DNA from: Nocardioides sp.
Lineage (GTDB): Bacteria; Actinomycetota; Actinomycetes; Propionibacteriales; Nocardioidaceae
Direction of reading: 5' to 3'
Length of the DNA: 38,659 nt
Assembly (NCBI RefSeq): GCF_016462705.1
Contig: NZ_JAEMSS010000015.1
Coordinates: forward strand, 1 to 38,659
Part shown: positions 1-8,306 of the stretch, piece after piece
How positions within the stretch are numbered: the stretch's first letter is position 1
How the letters are laid out: every line of letters begins with the position of its first letter
The notes under the pieces: model-generated
Told to the model about the DNA's origin: nothing
The model's database searches: none
Seen by the model: only the letters and a program-made list of their open reading frames with translations
Position numbers and translations under genes: made by a program

Positions 1-3
1 GGC

Positions 4-987
4 TCAGCCGGGGCGGACGGCGCCGACGTAGGGCATGGAGTAGAGCTCGGCGACCCGGACGCCCGCACCCGGGTTGGCGGCGTGCACGATCAGGCCGTTG
101 CCGATGTAAATCCCGACGTGGCTGATGGGCGAGTAGTAGAAGACGAGGTCGCCCGGACGCAGCTCGCTGGCAGGGATGTGCGGGCCGGAGCCGTACTGGG
201 CGCTCGAGGAGTGCGGCAGCCCGACGCCCGCCTGGGCCCAGGCCATCATCGTGAGACCGGAGCAGTCGAACGCGTTGGGCCCGGCCGCGCCGTAGACGTA
301 GGAGTCACCGACCTGGGCCATCGCGTACTCGAGAGCGGCGGACGCGCGGCCGGAGGTCTCCACACCGGAGGGGAGGCGGACCGAGCCGCGGGAGAGCAGC
401 GCGGCGCGCTCCTCCTCCTCGAGACGTTCGAGCAGCGCCTCGGCCTCGCCGTGCTTCTCCTCGATCTCGGCCTTCTCCTTGGCCAGGAGGGCCTCGGTGC
501 GCTCGATCTCGGCGAGTCGCTCGGCGGTCGCCTTCGCGCGGAGGTCCAGGGCCTTGGCCTGGTCCGCGTACGCGTCGAAGAGCTGGGCCTGGACACCCTG
601 GTAGGCCGACATCGTGGAGAGTCCGGAGAGGAACCCGCTCGGGTCGTCGGAGACGATCACCTCACCGACGGCCGCCAGGCTCTGACCCTGGTACTGGCTG
701 ACGATGGAGTCCTGGAGCTCGTCGCGGGCCGCATCGAGGGTGGCGTCCTGACGCTGCTGGTCGGCGTTCAGCGAGTCCAGGTCCCGCTCGAGCTCTGCGA
801 GCTCGAGCTCGGCGTCGTTGAGGCGCTCGGAGGCCTGCTCGGCCTCGTGGTAGAGCCGGTCGACGCGCGCCTGCACGTCCTCGATGTCCGGCTCGGCCTG
901 GGCGGGCGACGAGGCGCCGAGCCCAAGGGTTGCGAAGAGCGCGATGCCCGAGAGGGCCGTGACGATTCGCCACCGGGGGTGGTGCAC
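4..987 (-). CDS. Secreted NlpC/P60 peptidoglycan endopeptidase
   Basis: Predicted exported cell-wall hydrolase of 327 residues that would cleave peptidoglycan stem peptides (family knowledge). Residues 1-31 form a signal peptide (Arg near the N-terminus, hydrophobic core, AQA just before Glu32). Residues about 33-195 are a charged coiled coil as in RipA-type proteins. Residues about 215-327 are the NlpC/P60 domain with catalytic Cys242 in FDCSGL and His290 in SHVGIYIG; His302 in VHAAN is the likely third residue. The GTG start follows AAGGAG at 11 nt. The gene is monocistronic and sits under a c-di-AMP riboswitch (1005-1172), a known arrangement for actinobacterial wall hydrolases. By position and architecture it resembles M. 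tuberculosis Rv2190c (from memory). Coiled coils in this family often control hydrolase activity or partner binding, so regulation by an FtsEX-like partner is possible but not shown. Confidence 0.95.
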   Translation of the reverse strand: MHHPRWRIVTALSGIALFATLGLGASSPAQAEPDIEDVQARVDRLYHEAEQASERLNDAELELAELERDLDSLNADQQRQDATLDAARDELQDSIVSQYQGQSLAAVGEVIVSDDPSGFLSGLSTMSAYQGVQAQLFDAYADQAKALDLRAKATAERLAEIERTEALLAKEKAEIEEKHGEAEALLERLEEEERAALLSRGSVRLPSGVETSGRASAALEYAMAQVGDSYVYGAAGPNAFDCSGLTMMAWAQAGVGLPHSSSAQYGSGPHIPASELRPGDLVFYYSPISHVGIYIGNGLIVHAANPGAGVRVAELYSMPYVGAVRPG

Positions 988-1004
988 GGTCGAGGGGTCT
1001 CCTT

Positions 1005-1172
1005 GGCGTCGTACGCCTACCGGGTGAGCTGACGGGTTCGGGCACGACTTGCCCTACCACCGCTCCTCACGGCCGCCTCTCGACGGTCGCACCTCACGGC
1101 GGATTCACCCCAGGTGCCCAGCCTTCGGGCAGGTGGTTCCCCGGCTCCCGGCGGACCGGGACTCAGCGCGGC
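1005..1172 (-). ncRNA. c-di-AMP riboswitch (ydaO/yuaA type)
   Basis: On the minus strand the 5' leader of the NlpC/P60 gene carries the conserved blocks of the ydaO/yuaA element in order: GCTGAGTCCCGG near 1166-1155, GGGTGAATCCGCCG near 1110-1097, GGTAGGGC near 1057-1050, and CCCGAACCCGTCAGCTCACC near the 3' end, followed by GGTAGGCG. These match the class as I know it from actinobacterial rpf/NlpC leaders. The element ends about 18 nt before the GTG, next to the ribosome binding site, so the switch could act by terminating transcription or by hiding the ribosome binding site. I do not see a clear terminator. Ligand and class are from family knowledge; boundaries are approximate. Confidence 0.92.
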
Positions 1173-1219
1173 GCCCGCGCGGACCGGCTGGTCCACTTCC
1201 ACGAGCACCTGGACACGCA

Positions 1220-1248
1220 CGCTAACGGTCCGTGCTCCGGTCGTCCAA
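1220..1248 (-). promoter_or_regulatory. Candidate promoter for riboswitch/NlpC transcript
   Basis: Minus strand TTGGAC (1248-1243), 17-nt spacer, TTAGCG (1225-1220). Transcription would start about 40 nt upstream of the riboswitch aptamer. By eye only; the rest of 1173-1336 shows no gene. Confidence 0.4.
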
Positions 1249-1336
1249 ACCTCAACCGTCCGCGCCGGGGAGATTTTCCGCACGTTGCGTCACACCATTC
1301 ACATCCGTCACTCAGACCTCAGCCCTCAGCTCGACC

Positions 1337-1543
1337 TCACGCCGATTCGACCTCCGGCCCGGACACGGGCTGGACCAGCCGCAGCGGCGGCACCAGGCCG
1401 CCCCGGGCCAGCACGTCCAGGGCGCGTTGCTCGTCGTCGTCGAAGGTGAGCTCGGGCGGCGGCCCGAGGAGCACCGTCACCACACAGTCGTGGCAGGCCA
1501 GACCCCTCACCACACAGGTGTCGCAGTCGATGCGTGTCGTCAT
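1337..1543 (-). CDS. Small conserved actinobacterial protein with two CxxC pairs
   Basis: A 68-residue protein from ATG 1543; an in-frame GTG at 1567 would add eight residues. Near the N-terminus are two close CxxC pairs (CDTC and CHDC, about residues 6-9 and 15-18), a pattern that could bind one zinc or an Fe-S cluster. The rest is acidic then proline/leucine-rich. It lies 48 nt downstream of another small cysteine-pair protein in the same direction, so the two are probably co-transcribed. I recall small proteins of this type as conserved hypotheticals beside the NlpC/P60 gene in actinomycetes, but know no function. The intact frame, the cysteine spacing and the partner gene are the support. 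Confidence 0.7.
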   Translation of the reverse strand: MTTRIDCDTCVVRGLACHDCVVTVLLGPPPELTFDDDEQRALDVLARGGLVPPLRLVQPVSGPEVESA

Positions 1544-1591
1544 GTCCCCGACGGTGACAGAGCCCACCGACAGTGGGCGGCCGGGCGGCCC

Positions 1592-1834
1592 TCAGCCGAC
1601 GTCGCTGCGCGCCACGAGCTCGATCGCGTCCGACCGGCCGCACCACCGGCAGGTCACCGACTCCACCGTCTCGTCGAGCACGTCGGTCTCCTCGACCTGG
1701 TGCGACCCGGCGAGGTCGAAGTGCCAGAACTCCGTGGTCGTGCGGGTGCGCCGTACGTCGAACCGGGTGAGGTTGCCGCAGCCGCCGCAGCGCCACCGGC
1801 TGGCGGCGTCCGGCAGGCCCGGGGTGGCGGTCAC
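1592..1834 (-). CDS. Small zinc-ribbon-like protein
   Basis: An 80-residue protein from GTG 1834. It contains CGGCG at about residues 16-20 and CRWCG about 45 residues later, the two knuckles of a zinc ribbon. The central part has a charged FDVRRT and FWHFD stretch. GTG 1834 is chosen because TAGGGT lies exactly 7 nt upstream, typical of a leaderless start; GTG 1843 would overlap this hexamer. It is divergent from the DEDD exonuclease gene and is followed by the second small cysteine-pair protein. Function unknown; nucleic-acid or protein binding is only an inference from the zinc ribbon. Confidence 0.72.
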   Translation of the reverse strand: MTATPGLPDAASRWRCGGCGNLTRFDVRRTRTTTEFWHFDLAGSHQVEETDVLDETVESVTCRWCGRSDAIELVARSDVG

Positions 1835-1841
1835 GCCCCAC

Positions 1842-1847
1842 ACCCTA
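1842..1847 (-). promoter_or_regulatory. -10 element, leaderless start of zinc-ribbon gene
   Basis: TAGGGT on the minus strand, 7 nt before GTG 1834, with no Shine-Dalgarno sequence between. The same hexamer precedes the pspA start at the same distance. Confidence 0.5.
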
Positions 1848-1933
1848 GGAGGACCTCAGGAGGAACAGCCCCCGAGCCCGGGGTCCGGCGTGGGTGCCGG
1901 GCGATGTCGGCGACCGGACCTACCGTCGCAGGC

Positions 1934-3721
1934 ATGGGTGACGGGACGTCGATGACGCCGGAGGTCGCGCGCTGGGAGTGCCAGCGCACCTTCGACGAGC
2001 TCGGCCGCCCCCTGCGCGACGTCACGTTCACCGTCGTCGACCTCGAGACGACCGGCGGTTCGGCCGAGGCCGGCTCGATGATCACCGAGATCGGCGCGGT
2101 CAAGGTGCGCGGCGGTGAGGTGCTCGGCGAGTTCCAGACGCTGGTCAACCCGCACACCGAGATCCCGCCGTTCATCGCCGTGCTCACCGGCATCAGCAAC
2201 TCGATGGTCAGCGACGCCCCACCCATCGACTCGGCACTGCCCGCCTTCCTCGAGTTCGCGGCCGGCACCGTCCTGGTCGCCCACAACGCCCCGTTCGACG
2301 TGGGGTTCCTGCGTCACTTCGCCGAGCGGCAGGGCCGGCCCTGGCCCAGGTTCGAGGTCGTCGACACGGCCAAGCTGGCCCGCCGGGTGATCACCCGTGA
2401 CGACGCGCCGAACTGCAAGCTGTCGTCCCTGGCCCTGGCGTTCCGCTCCACGACCACGCCCAACCACCGCGCGCTCTCCGACGCCCGGGCGACGGTCGAC
2501 GTGCTGCACGGCCTGATGGAACGGCTGGGCGGGCTCGGCGTCCACACGCTCGAGGAGCTGCAGACCTTCTCGTCCCGGGTGTCGACCGCCCAGCGGAAGA
2601 AGCGGCACCTCGCTGAGGGGCTGCCGCACGCACCGGGCGTCTACCTGTTCCGCGACGACCGCGGCCAGGTCCTCTACGTCGGCACGTCGCGCGACCTGCG
2701 CACCCGGGTCCGCAGCTACTTCACCGCCTCGGAGACCCGGTCCCGGATGGGCGAGATGGTCGGTCTCGCCCAGAGCGTCCAAGGGATCACGTGCAGCACT
2801 GCCCTCGAGGCGGAGGTCCGCGAGCTGCGCCTCATCGCCCAGCACAAGCCGCGCTACAACCGTCGCTCCCGGTTCCCGGAGAAGGTCCACTTCGTCAAGC
2901 TGACCCGCGAGGCGTGGCCCCGGCTCTCGCTGGTCAAGAAGGTCCTGGACGACGATGCCGACTACCTCGGCCCGTTCGGGTCACGTCAGGTCGCGGAGAA
3001 GTGCCTGGCCGCCCTGCACGAGACGTTCCCCGTGCGCCAGTGCTCCGACCGCTTCGGGCGACAGCCGTCACGGACGCCCTGCGTGCTCGCCGAGATGGGT
3101 CGGTGCCTGTCCCCGTGCGACGGCAGCGTCGACCACGCGACGTACGCCTCGGTCGTCCGGGTGCTGCGCGACACCCTGCTGCAGCGGCCCGACGAGGTGG
3201 TCGAGGCGATCAACAGCCGGATGGCCGGCCTCGCCGAGGACCAGCGCTTCGAGGAGGCGAGCGTCCATCGCGACCGGCTGGCAGCCTTCGTCCGGGCCAG
3301 CTCGCGGACGCAACGGCTCTCCTCCCTGACCCGGTGCCCGGAGCTGGTCGCGGTGCGGCGCGAGGACGACGGTCGCTGGGCGGTGCACGTCGTGCGCTAC
3401 GGCCGGCTCGCGGCCGCCGGCGTGATCCCGTCGGGCGCCGATGCCCGTCAGTACGTCGAGGAGCTGGGCGACTCCGCCGAGACGGTGCTGCCCGGTCTCG
3501 GACCGGTCGGCGCGGCCACGGCCGAGGAGTCCGAGAAGGTGCTGCGCTGGCTGGAGTCGCCCGGCGTGCGCCTCGTCGACGTCCAGGGCGAGTGGAGCTG
3601 CCCGGTGTTCGGCGCCGGCGGACGGACCGCCGTCCACGACGCCGTGGAGGAGTCCCGGCGCGCCCTGGTGCCGTTCGGGGAGCGGCGCGACCTCTCGCCC
3701 GTGGCCCGACCCGCCAGGTGA
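1934..3721 (+). CDS. DEDDh 3'-5' exonuclease / GIY-YIG (UvrC-like) fusion protein
   Basis: A 595-residue two-part nuclease. Residues about 30-200 are a DEDDh exonuclease like the DNA polymerase III epsilon proofreading subunit: VVDLETTG holds Asp36 and Glu38, AHNAPFDVGFL the second acidic motif, and NHRALSDA the catalytic His/Asp. From about residue 235 a UvrC-like part starts with a GIY-YIG domain (GVYLF, LYVGTSRDLRTRV), then a UvrC-like linker (GPFGSR, FPVRQC, CLSPC) and a UVR-like helix (INSRMAGLAEDQRFEEA). Role in DNA repair or mismatch processing is inferred. M. tuberculosis Rv2191, next to the NlpC gene Rv2190c, has this architecture as I recall. Starts at 1904 and 1952 are also in frame; 1934 keeps the usual short N-terminus. 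It lacks the UvrC C-terminal endonuclease/HhH region, so it is not UvrC itself. Confidence 0.9.
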   Translation: MGDGTSMTPEVARWECQRTFDELGRPLRDVTFTVVDLETTGGSAEAGSMITEIGAVKVRGGEVLGEFQTLVNPHTEIPPFIAVLTGISNSMVSDAPPIDSALPAFLEFAAGTVLVAHNAPFDVGFLRHFAERQGRPWPRFEVVDTAKLARRVITRDDAPNCKLSSLALAFRSTTTPNHRALSDARATVDVLHGLMERLGGLGVHTLEELQTFSSRVSTAQRKKRHLAEGLPHAPGVYLFRDDRGQVLYVGTSRDLRTRVRSYFTASETRSRMGEMVGLAQSVQGITCSTALEAEVRELRLIAQHKPRYNRRSRFPEKVHFVKLTREAWPRLSLVKKVLDDDADYLGPFGSRQVAEKCLAALHETFPVRQCSDRFGRQPSRTPCVLAEMGRCLSPCDGSVDHATYASVVRVLRDTLLQRPDEVVEAINSRMAGLAEDQRFEEASVHRDRLAAFVRASSRTQRLSSLTRCPELVAVRREDDGRWAVHVVRYGRLAAAGVIPSGADARQYVEELGDSAETVLPGLGPVGAATAEESEKVLRWLESPGVRLVDVQGEWSCPVFGAGGRTAVHDAVEESRRALVPFGERRDLSPVARPAR

Positions 3722-3801
3722 CCCGACTCGTCGTTCCGACTGACCGGTAGTCCCTTCGGACCATTTGTCCTGGTTCGACCACGGGGCCTCGAGAGCCGAC
3801 C

Positions 3802-3807
3802 TACGGT
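3802..3807 (+). promoter_or_regulatory. Candidate -10 for the FN3-repeat protein gene
   Basis: TACGGT, giving a leader of about 30 nt that contains the AAGGAG ribosome binding site at 3834-3839. No convincing -35 is seen. Confidence 0.3.
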
Positions 3808-3844
3808 GGCGCGAACTGCGCCCTCCGTTGCTCAAGGAGCTCTT

Positions 3845-6800
3845 GTGAGCCGATCTCGGTCCCTCGTCCGCGTCCTGGCGATGCTCGTCGTCACGCCTGT
3901 GGCCTTCGTGGGACTGGTGTCGGTGAACGCTCCGGCCGCCGTCGCGAACCAGCCGACGAGCCTGTCGCCGGCGGAGGGCAGCACGGTGGCGGGCCTCCCG
4001 GTCTTCTCCTGGGACAGGGTGCCGGGAGCCGCGCGGTACGACGTCCAGATCGCCACCAACGCGTCGTTCAGCAACATCGTCGTCGCCGAGAGCACGGTCA
4101 ACCACCAGTACGTCGTCCGGACCCAGCTGCCCAACGGCGACCTGTGGTGGCGGGTGCGGGTCAGCGGCTCGAATCCCTGGACCGCTGCCGGGTTCCGGCG
4201 CTCGCCCGGCGCGGCACCGACCCAGACCGGACCTGCCGACGGTGCGGTGCTCCCCCAGCCCCAGTCGCCACCCAAGCTCTCGTGGAACCCGGTCGCGGGA
4301 GCGACGGCCTACGAGCTCGAGTACGGGACCGATCCCAACTTCACCGACACCGCCCAGAAGACCAGCCGGTTCACCCGCGGCACGACCTTCGTGGTCCCCC
4401 TCCAGCAGCCCAACACCTACTACTGGCACGTCCGGGCCGAAGCCGGCCCCGGCAACTACACCGACTGGTCGGCCGTCCGCTCCTACGTCGACCCGGGACT
4501 GGCCGCGCCGCTGCGCGTGTCGCCGGTTCCTGACCCGGCGAACCCGAACGTCGCCCCGGTCGTCCAGGACGCCGTGCTCAGCTGGACCCCGGTGCCCGGG
4601 GCCGCGAGCTACGACCTGCAGGTCAGCACGGACCGCAACTTCCTGACCGTCGTGGAGGACCGACGCGGGATCAGGGGAACCACCTACGCCCGTCCGGGCA
4701 CCCTGAACAACGACCAGTACTTCTGGCGGGTCCGCGCCGTCGACGCCGCCGGCTACCGGCCGGCCTGGCCGTCGACGTCGGACGCCTGGAGCTTCCGTCG
4801 CAACTGGCCGGACCAACCGGAGCTGGAGTACCCGCTCGACGAGTCCACCGTCGGTGACCCGTTCTACTTCCAGTGGACCGGCACCCAGCTCGCCAGCACG
4901 TACGTCGTGGAGCTCAGCACCAACGACAGCTTCACGCCCGAGTCCTCGGTCATCAGGTGCCGCACCGTGAAGACGACCTTCACGCCGGCAGCCAACGGCG
5001 ACTGCTGGCCGGGCGCCGCCGGCACCTACTTCTGGCGGGTCAAGGCCATCGACGACTACTCGAGCCCGGCCCCGGTCTCGGACCTGATCTCGGCGGAGGT
5101 CTTCAGCTTCACCTACGACCCCGAGCTGGTCTCGCTGCAGAGCCCGTCCCAGGGCGAGTCGGTGACCGTCCCGACGCTGTCGTGGGCAGCGAGCGCGGGG
5201 GCCTCCTACTACGACGTCACCGTCACCAACATCGCGACGAGCGCGGTCACCTCGGGCCGCACCGCCGGTGTGTCGTGGACCCCCTGGCACATCCTGGAGC
5301 CGGGGACGTACCGGTGGAGCGTCAGAGCCGTCAGCGAGGACGGGCGCGCAGGGTCGAGCGTCCTTCCGGCATGGCAGCGCACGTTCACCGTCGTCTCGTC
5401 CCCTCCCGCCACGGCGACGACCCCCGCCCCGACGTCGCCCAACGCGGTCCACAGGCACCAGCCCACGCTCACCTGGACCCCGGTGACGAACGCCACGGGC
5501 TACCGGCTCTACATGCGGCGCGGGAGCAGTGGTGGGTGGCAGGAGGTCGGCAACTTCCCCTACCCCGCCGGGGAGGACACCGGCACCAGCCGTCTCGCGT
5601 CTGGCAACTACCAGTGGTTCGTCGAGGCCTACAGCGGCGGCACGGTCATCGCCAGCGGCGCGATCGGGACCTTCACGCTGGCCCCACCCGCCGTCGTGAC
5701 CGGATACCGCGCCGCCATCACGGGCAACCACCTGACCGGCGCCGCCGGGACACCCGTCGTGGACTGCGACGCCACCCTGCCGGCGAGCTGCCAGAACCTC
5801 CGCCAGACGCCGGTCCTCTCCTGGGACGCGCACCCGGACACCGCCTACTACAGGCTCTGGGTGTCCTACGACGCCGAGCTGACCAACCTCGTTCCCCGGC
5901 TGGGTGGGATCCGCGTCTACAGCACCATGTGGTCCGACACCGTGGCACTCCCCGACAGCCAGGCCGGGACCGCCTACTTCTGGACCGTCCAGCCGTGCCG
6001 GGCGAGCGACGCCTGTGCGCCCCTGCAGCACGCCGAGCACTCGTTCAACAAGCTGAGCAACGCGGTCAAGCCCCTCGCCCCGCTGGAAGGCGATGTGGTG
6101 AGCAACGCCGTCCAGTTCCGCTGGGAGGACTACCTGCAGACCGTGAGCACCGCGGACAACTCCGACTCCAACCCGTCGACGCCCGCCACGACCGAGGCCC
6201 TCTACTACCGGGTCGAGGTGGCGACGGACCCCCAGTTCGACGCGGTGATCGACAGGTTGGAGGTCGACCAGCGCAGCGTCGTCTCGCCGCACACCACCTA
6301 CCCGGAGGGCCCGCTGTGGTGGCGGGTCCAGGCCGTCGACGGCTCCGGCAACCCGCTGACCTGGAGTGACCCCGTCGCGTTCACGAAGCGCTCGCCGGTC
6401 CCGGTCCTCACCAGCCCCGTCGACGACGCGGTCGTGGCCGGCGACCAGGCCCTCGAGTGGCAGGGCGCCGATTTCGGCGTCACCTACGACGTCGAGATCT
6501 ACCGCAACGGGGACACCGGCGCCAACCCGGTCAACCGGGTGCGGGTCGACTACAACGACCCGCGCCAGACGTTCGCCCTGGACGCGCCGCTGCCGGCCAG
6601 CGGCAACCCCTACGTGTGGCGAGTACGCCGCAACGACGTCAGCGGTCGCAACGGCGACTGGAACACGGCGGCCAGTCCCACGGCGTGGGGACGGTTCCGG
6701 GTCAGGGACGTGGTCCCGACACTGGTCGCGCCGGTCGGCGGAGCGCGGGTGGAACCTTCCGACGGCCTGTTCACCTGGCTGCCGCAGAACGCGGCCAGCA

Positions 6801-7828
6801 GCTACCGGGTCGAATGGCGCTTGGCCGGCAGCGGCAGTGCTCCCTACTACGCCACGACGCACGCCACCGCCTGGGCGCCGGTCGACACCCTGGGTGGAGG
6901 GGACTGGGAGTGGCGGGTCACCGCCGTCGACATCACGGGCGTCGACATGGGCACGTCTGCCTGGACCCGGTTCCTGGTCGTCGACACGCCGACCGCCCAG
7001 CCCGGGGTGAGCATCTCCGGCAACGGGCAGGTCGGCACCCTGCTCACGGCGACGGCTCCGGTCTGGGACATGCCGGACGTGGCCACGACCTACCAGTGGT
7101 ACCGGGGCGACTGGCCGGTCCCCGGAGCCACGGCGACGACGTACACCGTGGTCGGCGACGACGTCGACCGCCCGCTCACCGTCCGGGCGACCGGCGCCCG
7201 GGACGGCTACAAGAACGGCGTCTCGACCAGCAACGTCATCCACGGCTCGCTCGGCGCGGTCGTGCAGCCGACCGAGGTGCCCACGATCACCGGCGTCGCC
7301 GCGGCCCGCGAGACGCTCACCGCGCAACCGGGCACCTGGCCCGGCTCCCCGACGTACGCCTACCAGTGGTTCGTCGACGGACAGGCCGTCGCCCGGGAGA
7401 CCGGTCAGGCCTACGTGGTGCGGACCCGGGACGCGGGCCTGCCGGTGTCGGTGCGGGTCACCGCCACGACTGCCGGCTACGCCCCCGGTTCGGCGATGAG
7501 CGCGCCGAGGGCGGTGTCCAAGCTGTCGAGCAAGACCACGGCGACGGCACAGGTCAAGAAGATCACCACACGCGACCGTGGCGTGCTCGACGTCTACGTG
7601 GAGATGTTCGACTACGCGACCACGCTGGGTGCGGTGAAGGTGACCGACGCGGGCAAGGTCATCGCCACCACGGCGCTGAAGGCGAACGGCGACGGGCGCC
7701 TGGTGATCCGGCTGAAGAAGCTGAAGGTCGGCAAGCACAAGCTGGTCGTCAGCTACACCGGCAGCTCGGCCACCGCCCCGTCGCAGGCGAAGCCGCTGGT
7801 GATCAAGGTGGTCAAGGTCAGGAGATGA
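3845..7828 (+). CDS. Giant exported protein with about ten fibronectin-III-like repeats
   Basis: A 1327-residue exported protein. GTG 3845 is chosen because AAGGAG lies 5 nt upstream and the first residues (SRSRSLVRVLAMLVV, ending near APAAVAN) make a signal peptide. About ten FN3-like repeats of 90-120 residues follow; each has a PxxG or P(x)D opening, an SW strand, a YDVQIATNASF-like strand and ends with YFWRVRAVD or a variant. After them are two Ig-like repeats with YQWYRGD and YQWFVDG cores and DGY/AGY ends, then a C-terminal Lys-rich beta domain (about 1230-1327) resembling bacterial Ig-like 3. No LPxTG, transmembrane tail or catalytic domain is visible, so it is probably released or loosely wall-bound. 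Adhesion or binding of surface polymers is inference. The frame is intact and codon use matches the neighbours. Confidence 0.88.
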   Translation: MSRSRSLVRVLAMLVVTPVAFVGLVSVNAPAAVANQPTSLSPAEGSTVAGLPVFSWDRVPGAARYDVQIATNASFSNIVVAESTVNHQYVVRTQLPNGDLWWRVRVSGSNPWTAAGFRRSPGAAPTQTGPADGAVLPQPQSPPKLSWNPVAGATAYELEYGTDPNFTDTAQKTSRFTRGTTFVVPLQQPNTYYWHVRAEAGPGNYTDWSAVRSYVDPGLAAPLRVSPVPDPANPNVAPVVQDAVLSWTPVPGAASYDLQVSTDRNFLTVVEDRRGIRGTTYARPGTLNNDQYFWRVRAVDAAGYRPAWPSTSDAWSFRRNWPDQPELEYPLDESTVGDPFYFQWTGTQLASTYVVELSTNDSFTPESSVIRCRTVKTTFTPAANGDCWPGAAGTYFWRVKAIDDYSSPAPVSDLISAEVFSFTYDPELVSLQSPSQGESVTVPTLSWAASAGASYYDVTVTNIATSAVTSGRTAGVSWTPWHILEPGTYRWSVRAVSEDGRAGSSVLPAWQRTFTVVSSPPATATTPAPTSPNAVHRHQPTLTWTPVTNATGYRLYMRRGSSGGWQEVGNFPYPAGEDTGTSRLASGNYQWFVEAYSGGTVIASGAIGTFTLAPPAVVTGYRAAITGNHLTGAAGTPVVDCDATLPASCQNLRQTPVLSWDAHPDTAYYRLWVSYDAELTNLVPRLGGIRVYSTMWSDTVALPDSQAGTAYFWTVQPCRASDACAPLQHAEHSFNKLSNAVKPLAPLEGDVVSNAVQFRWEDYLQTVSTADNSDSNPSTPATTEALYYRVEVATDPQFDAVIDRLEVDQRSVVSPHTTYPEGPLWWRVQAVDGSGNPLTWSDPVAFTKRSPVPVLTSPVDDAVVAGDQALEWQGADFGVTYDVEIYRNGDTGANPVNRVRVDYNDPRQTFALDAPLPASGNPYVWRVRRNDVSGRNGDWNTAASPTAWGRFRVRDVVPTLVAPVGGARVEPSDGLFTWLPQNAASSYRVEWRLAGSGSAPYYATTHATAWAPVDTLGGGDWEWRVTAVDITGVDMGTSAWTRFLVVDTPTAQPGVSISGNGQVGTLLTATAPVWDMPDVATTYQWYRGDWPVPGATATTYTVVGDDVDRPLTVRATGARDGYKNGVSTSNVIHGSLGAVVQPTEVPTITGVAAARETLTAQPGTWPGSPTYAYQWFVDGQAVARETGQAYVVRTRDAGLPVSVRVTATTAGYAPGSAMSAPRAVSKLSSKTTATAQVKKITTRDRGVLDVYVEMFDYATTLGAVKVTDAGKVIATTALKANGDGRLVIRLKKLKVGKHKLVVSYTGSSATAPSQAKPLVIKVVKVRR

Positions 7829-7874
7829 CCAGGAGCTGAGCGGTCCGGAGACCGGCTACGGTTCGGCCATGCCC

Positions 7875-7880
7875 TAGATT
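7875..7880 (+). promoter_or_regulatory. -10 element, leaderless start of Lrp-like gene
   Basis: TAGATT, followed by 6 nt and GTG 7887; no ribosome binding site. Confidence 0.5.
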
Positions 7881-7886
7881 CGAGCC

Positions 7887-8165
7887 GTGATCACCGCCGT
7901 TGTCTTCGTGAAGGCCGACGTCGCCCGGATCCCGGAGGTCGCCGAGGCGATCGCCGCTCTGGAGGGTGTCAGCGAGGTCTACTCGGTGACCGGTCAGATC
8001 GACCTGATCGCGCTGGTGCGGGTGCACGACCACGAGGCCGTGGCCACCACGGTCGCCGACCGGCTCAACAAGGTCCCCGGAGTGATCTCGACCGAGACCC
8101 ACATCGCGTTCCGCACCTACTCCCGGCACGACCTGGAAGCGGCGTTCTCGCTCGGTCTGGAGTGA
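7887..8165 (+). CDS. Stand-alone Lrp/AsnC ligand-binding (RAM) domain protein
   Basis: A 92-residue protein made only of the effector-binding half of an Lrp/AsnC regulator. The ferredoxin-like RAM fold is visible: beta strand AVVFVKAD, helix IPEVAEAIAAL, GVSEVYSVTGQIDLIALVRV with the conserved G-D core, a second helix, and PGVISTETHIAFRTY. No helix-turn-helix is present, and the upstream sequence encodes none, so it should not bind DNA alone. Stand-alone members of this type can sense amino acids or join full-length Lrp proteins in mixed oligomers (family knowledge); ligand unknown. The GTG start lies 6 nt after TAGATT. A GC hairpin follows the stop codon. Confidence 0.88.
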   Translation: MITAVVFVKADVARIPEVAEAIAALEGVSEVYSVTGQIDLIALVRVHDHEAVATTVADRLNKVPGVISTETHIAFRTYSRHDLEAAFSLGLE

Positions 8166-8169
8166 GGAT

Positions 8170-8185
8170 CCCGCCGCAGGGCGGG
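8170..8185 (+). terminator. GC hairpin after the Lrp-like gene
   Basis: CCCGCC, loop GCAG, GGCGGG, 4 nt after the stop codon. There is no T-run, so termination is uncertain. Confidence 0.4.
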
Positions 8186-8306
8186 GCCGGGCCGGCCGTG
8201 GAACTGGGCCTGGTCAATTGGCGCAAACAGGTCTAGCGCAGCCGTCGATCCTCGTAGCCTTGACGAGACCCGCAGGCACGACGGCTCCGCCGAGGAGAGA
8301 CCCCAG

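Noticed and set aside
1280-1295. CRP/GlxR-like site (GTGTGACGCAACGTGC on the minus strand) upstream of the riboswitch promoter
   Set aside because: Only one TGTGA half-site is good; the second half does not match TCACA.
3068-7738. Open frame of 1556 codons on the minus strand
   Set aside because: It lies opposite the FN3-repeat protein and exonuclease genes. Its product is Arg/Gly/Pro-rich without domains; a codon-bias shadow of GC-rich DNA.
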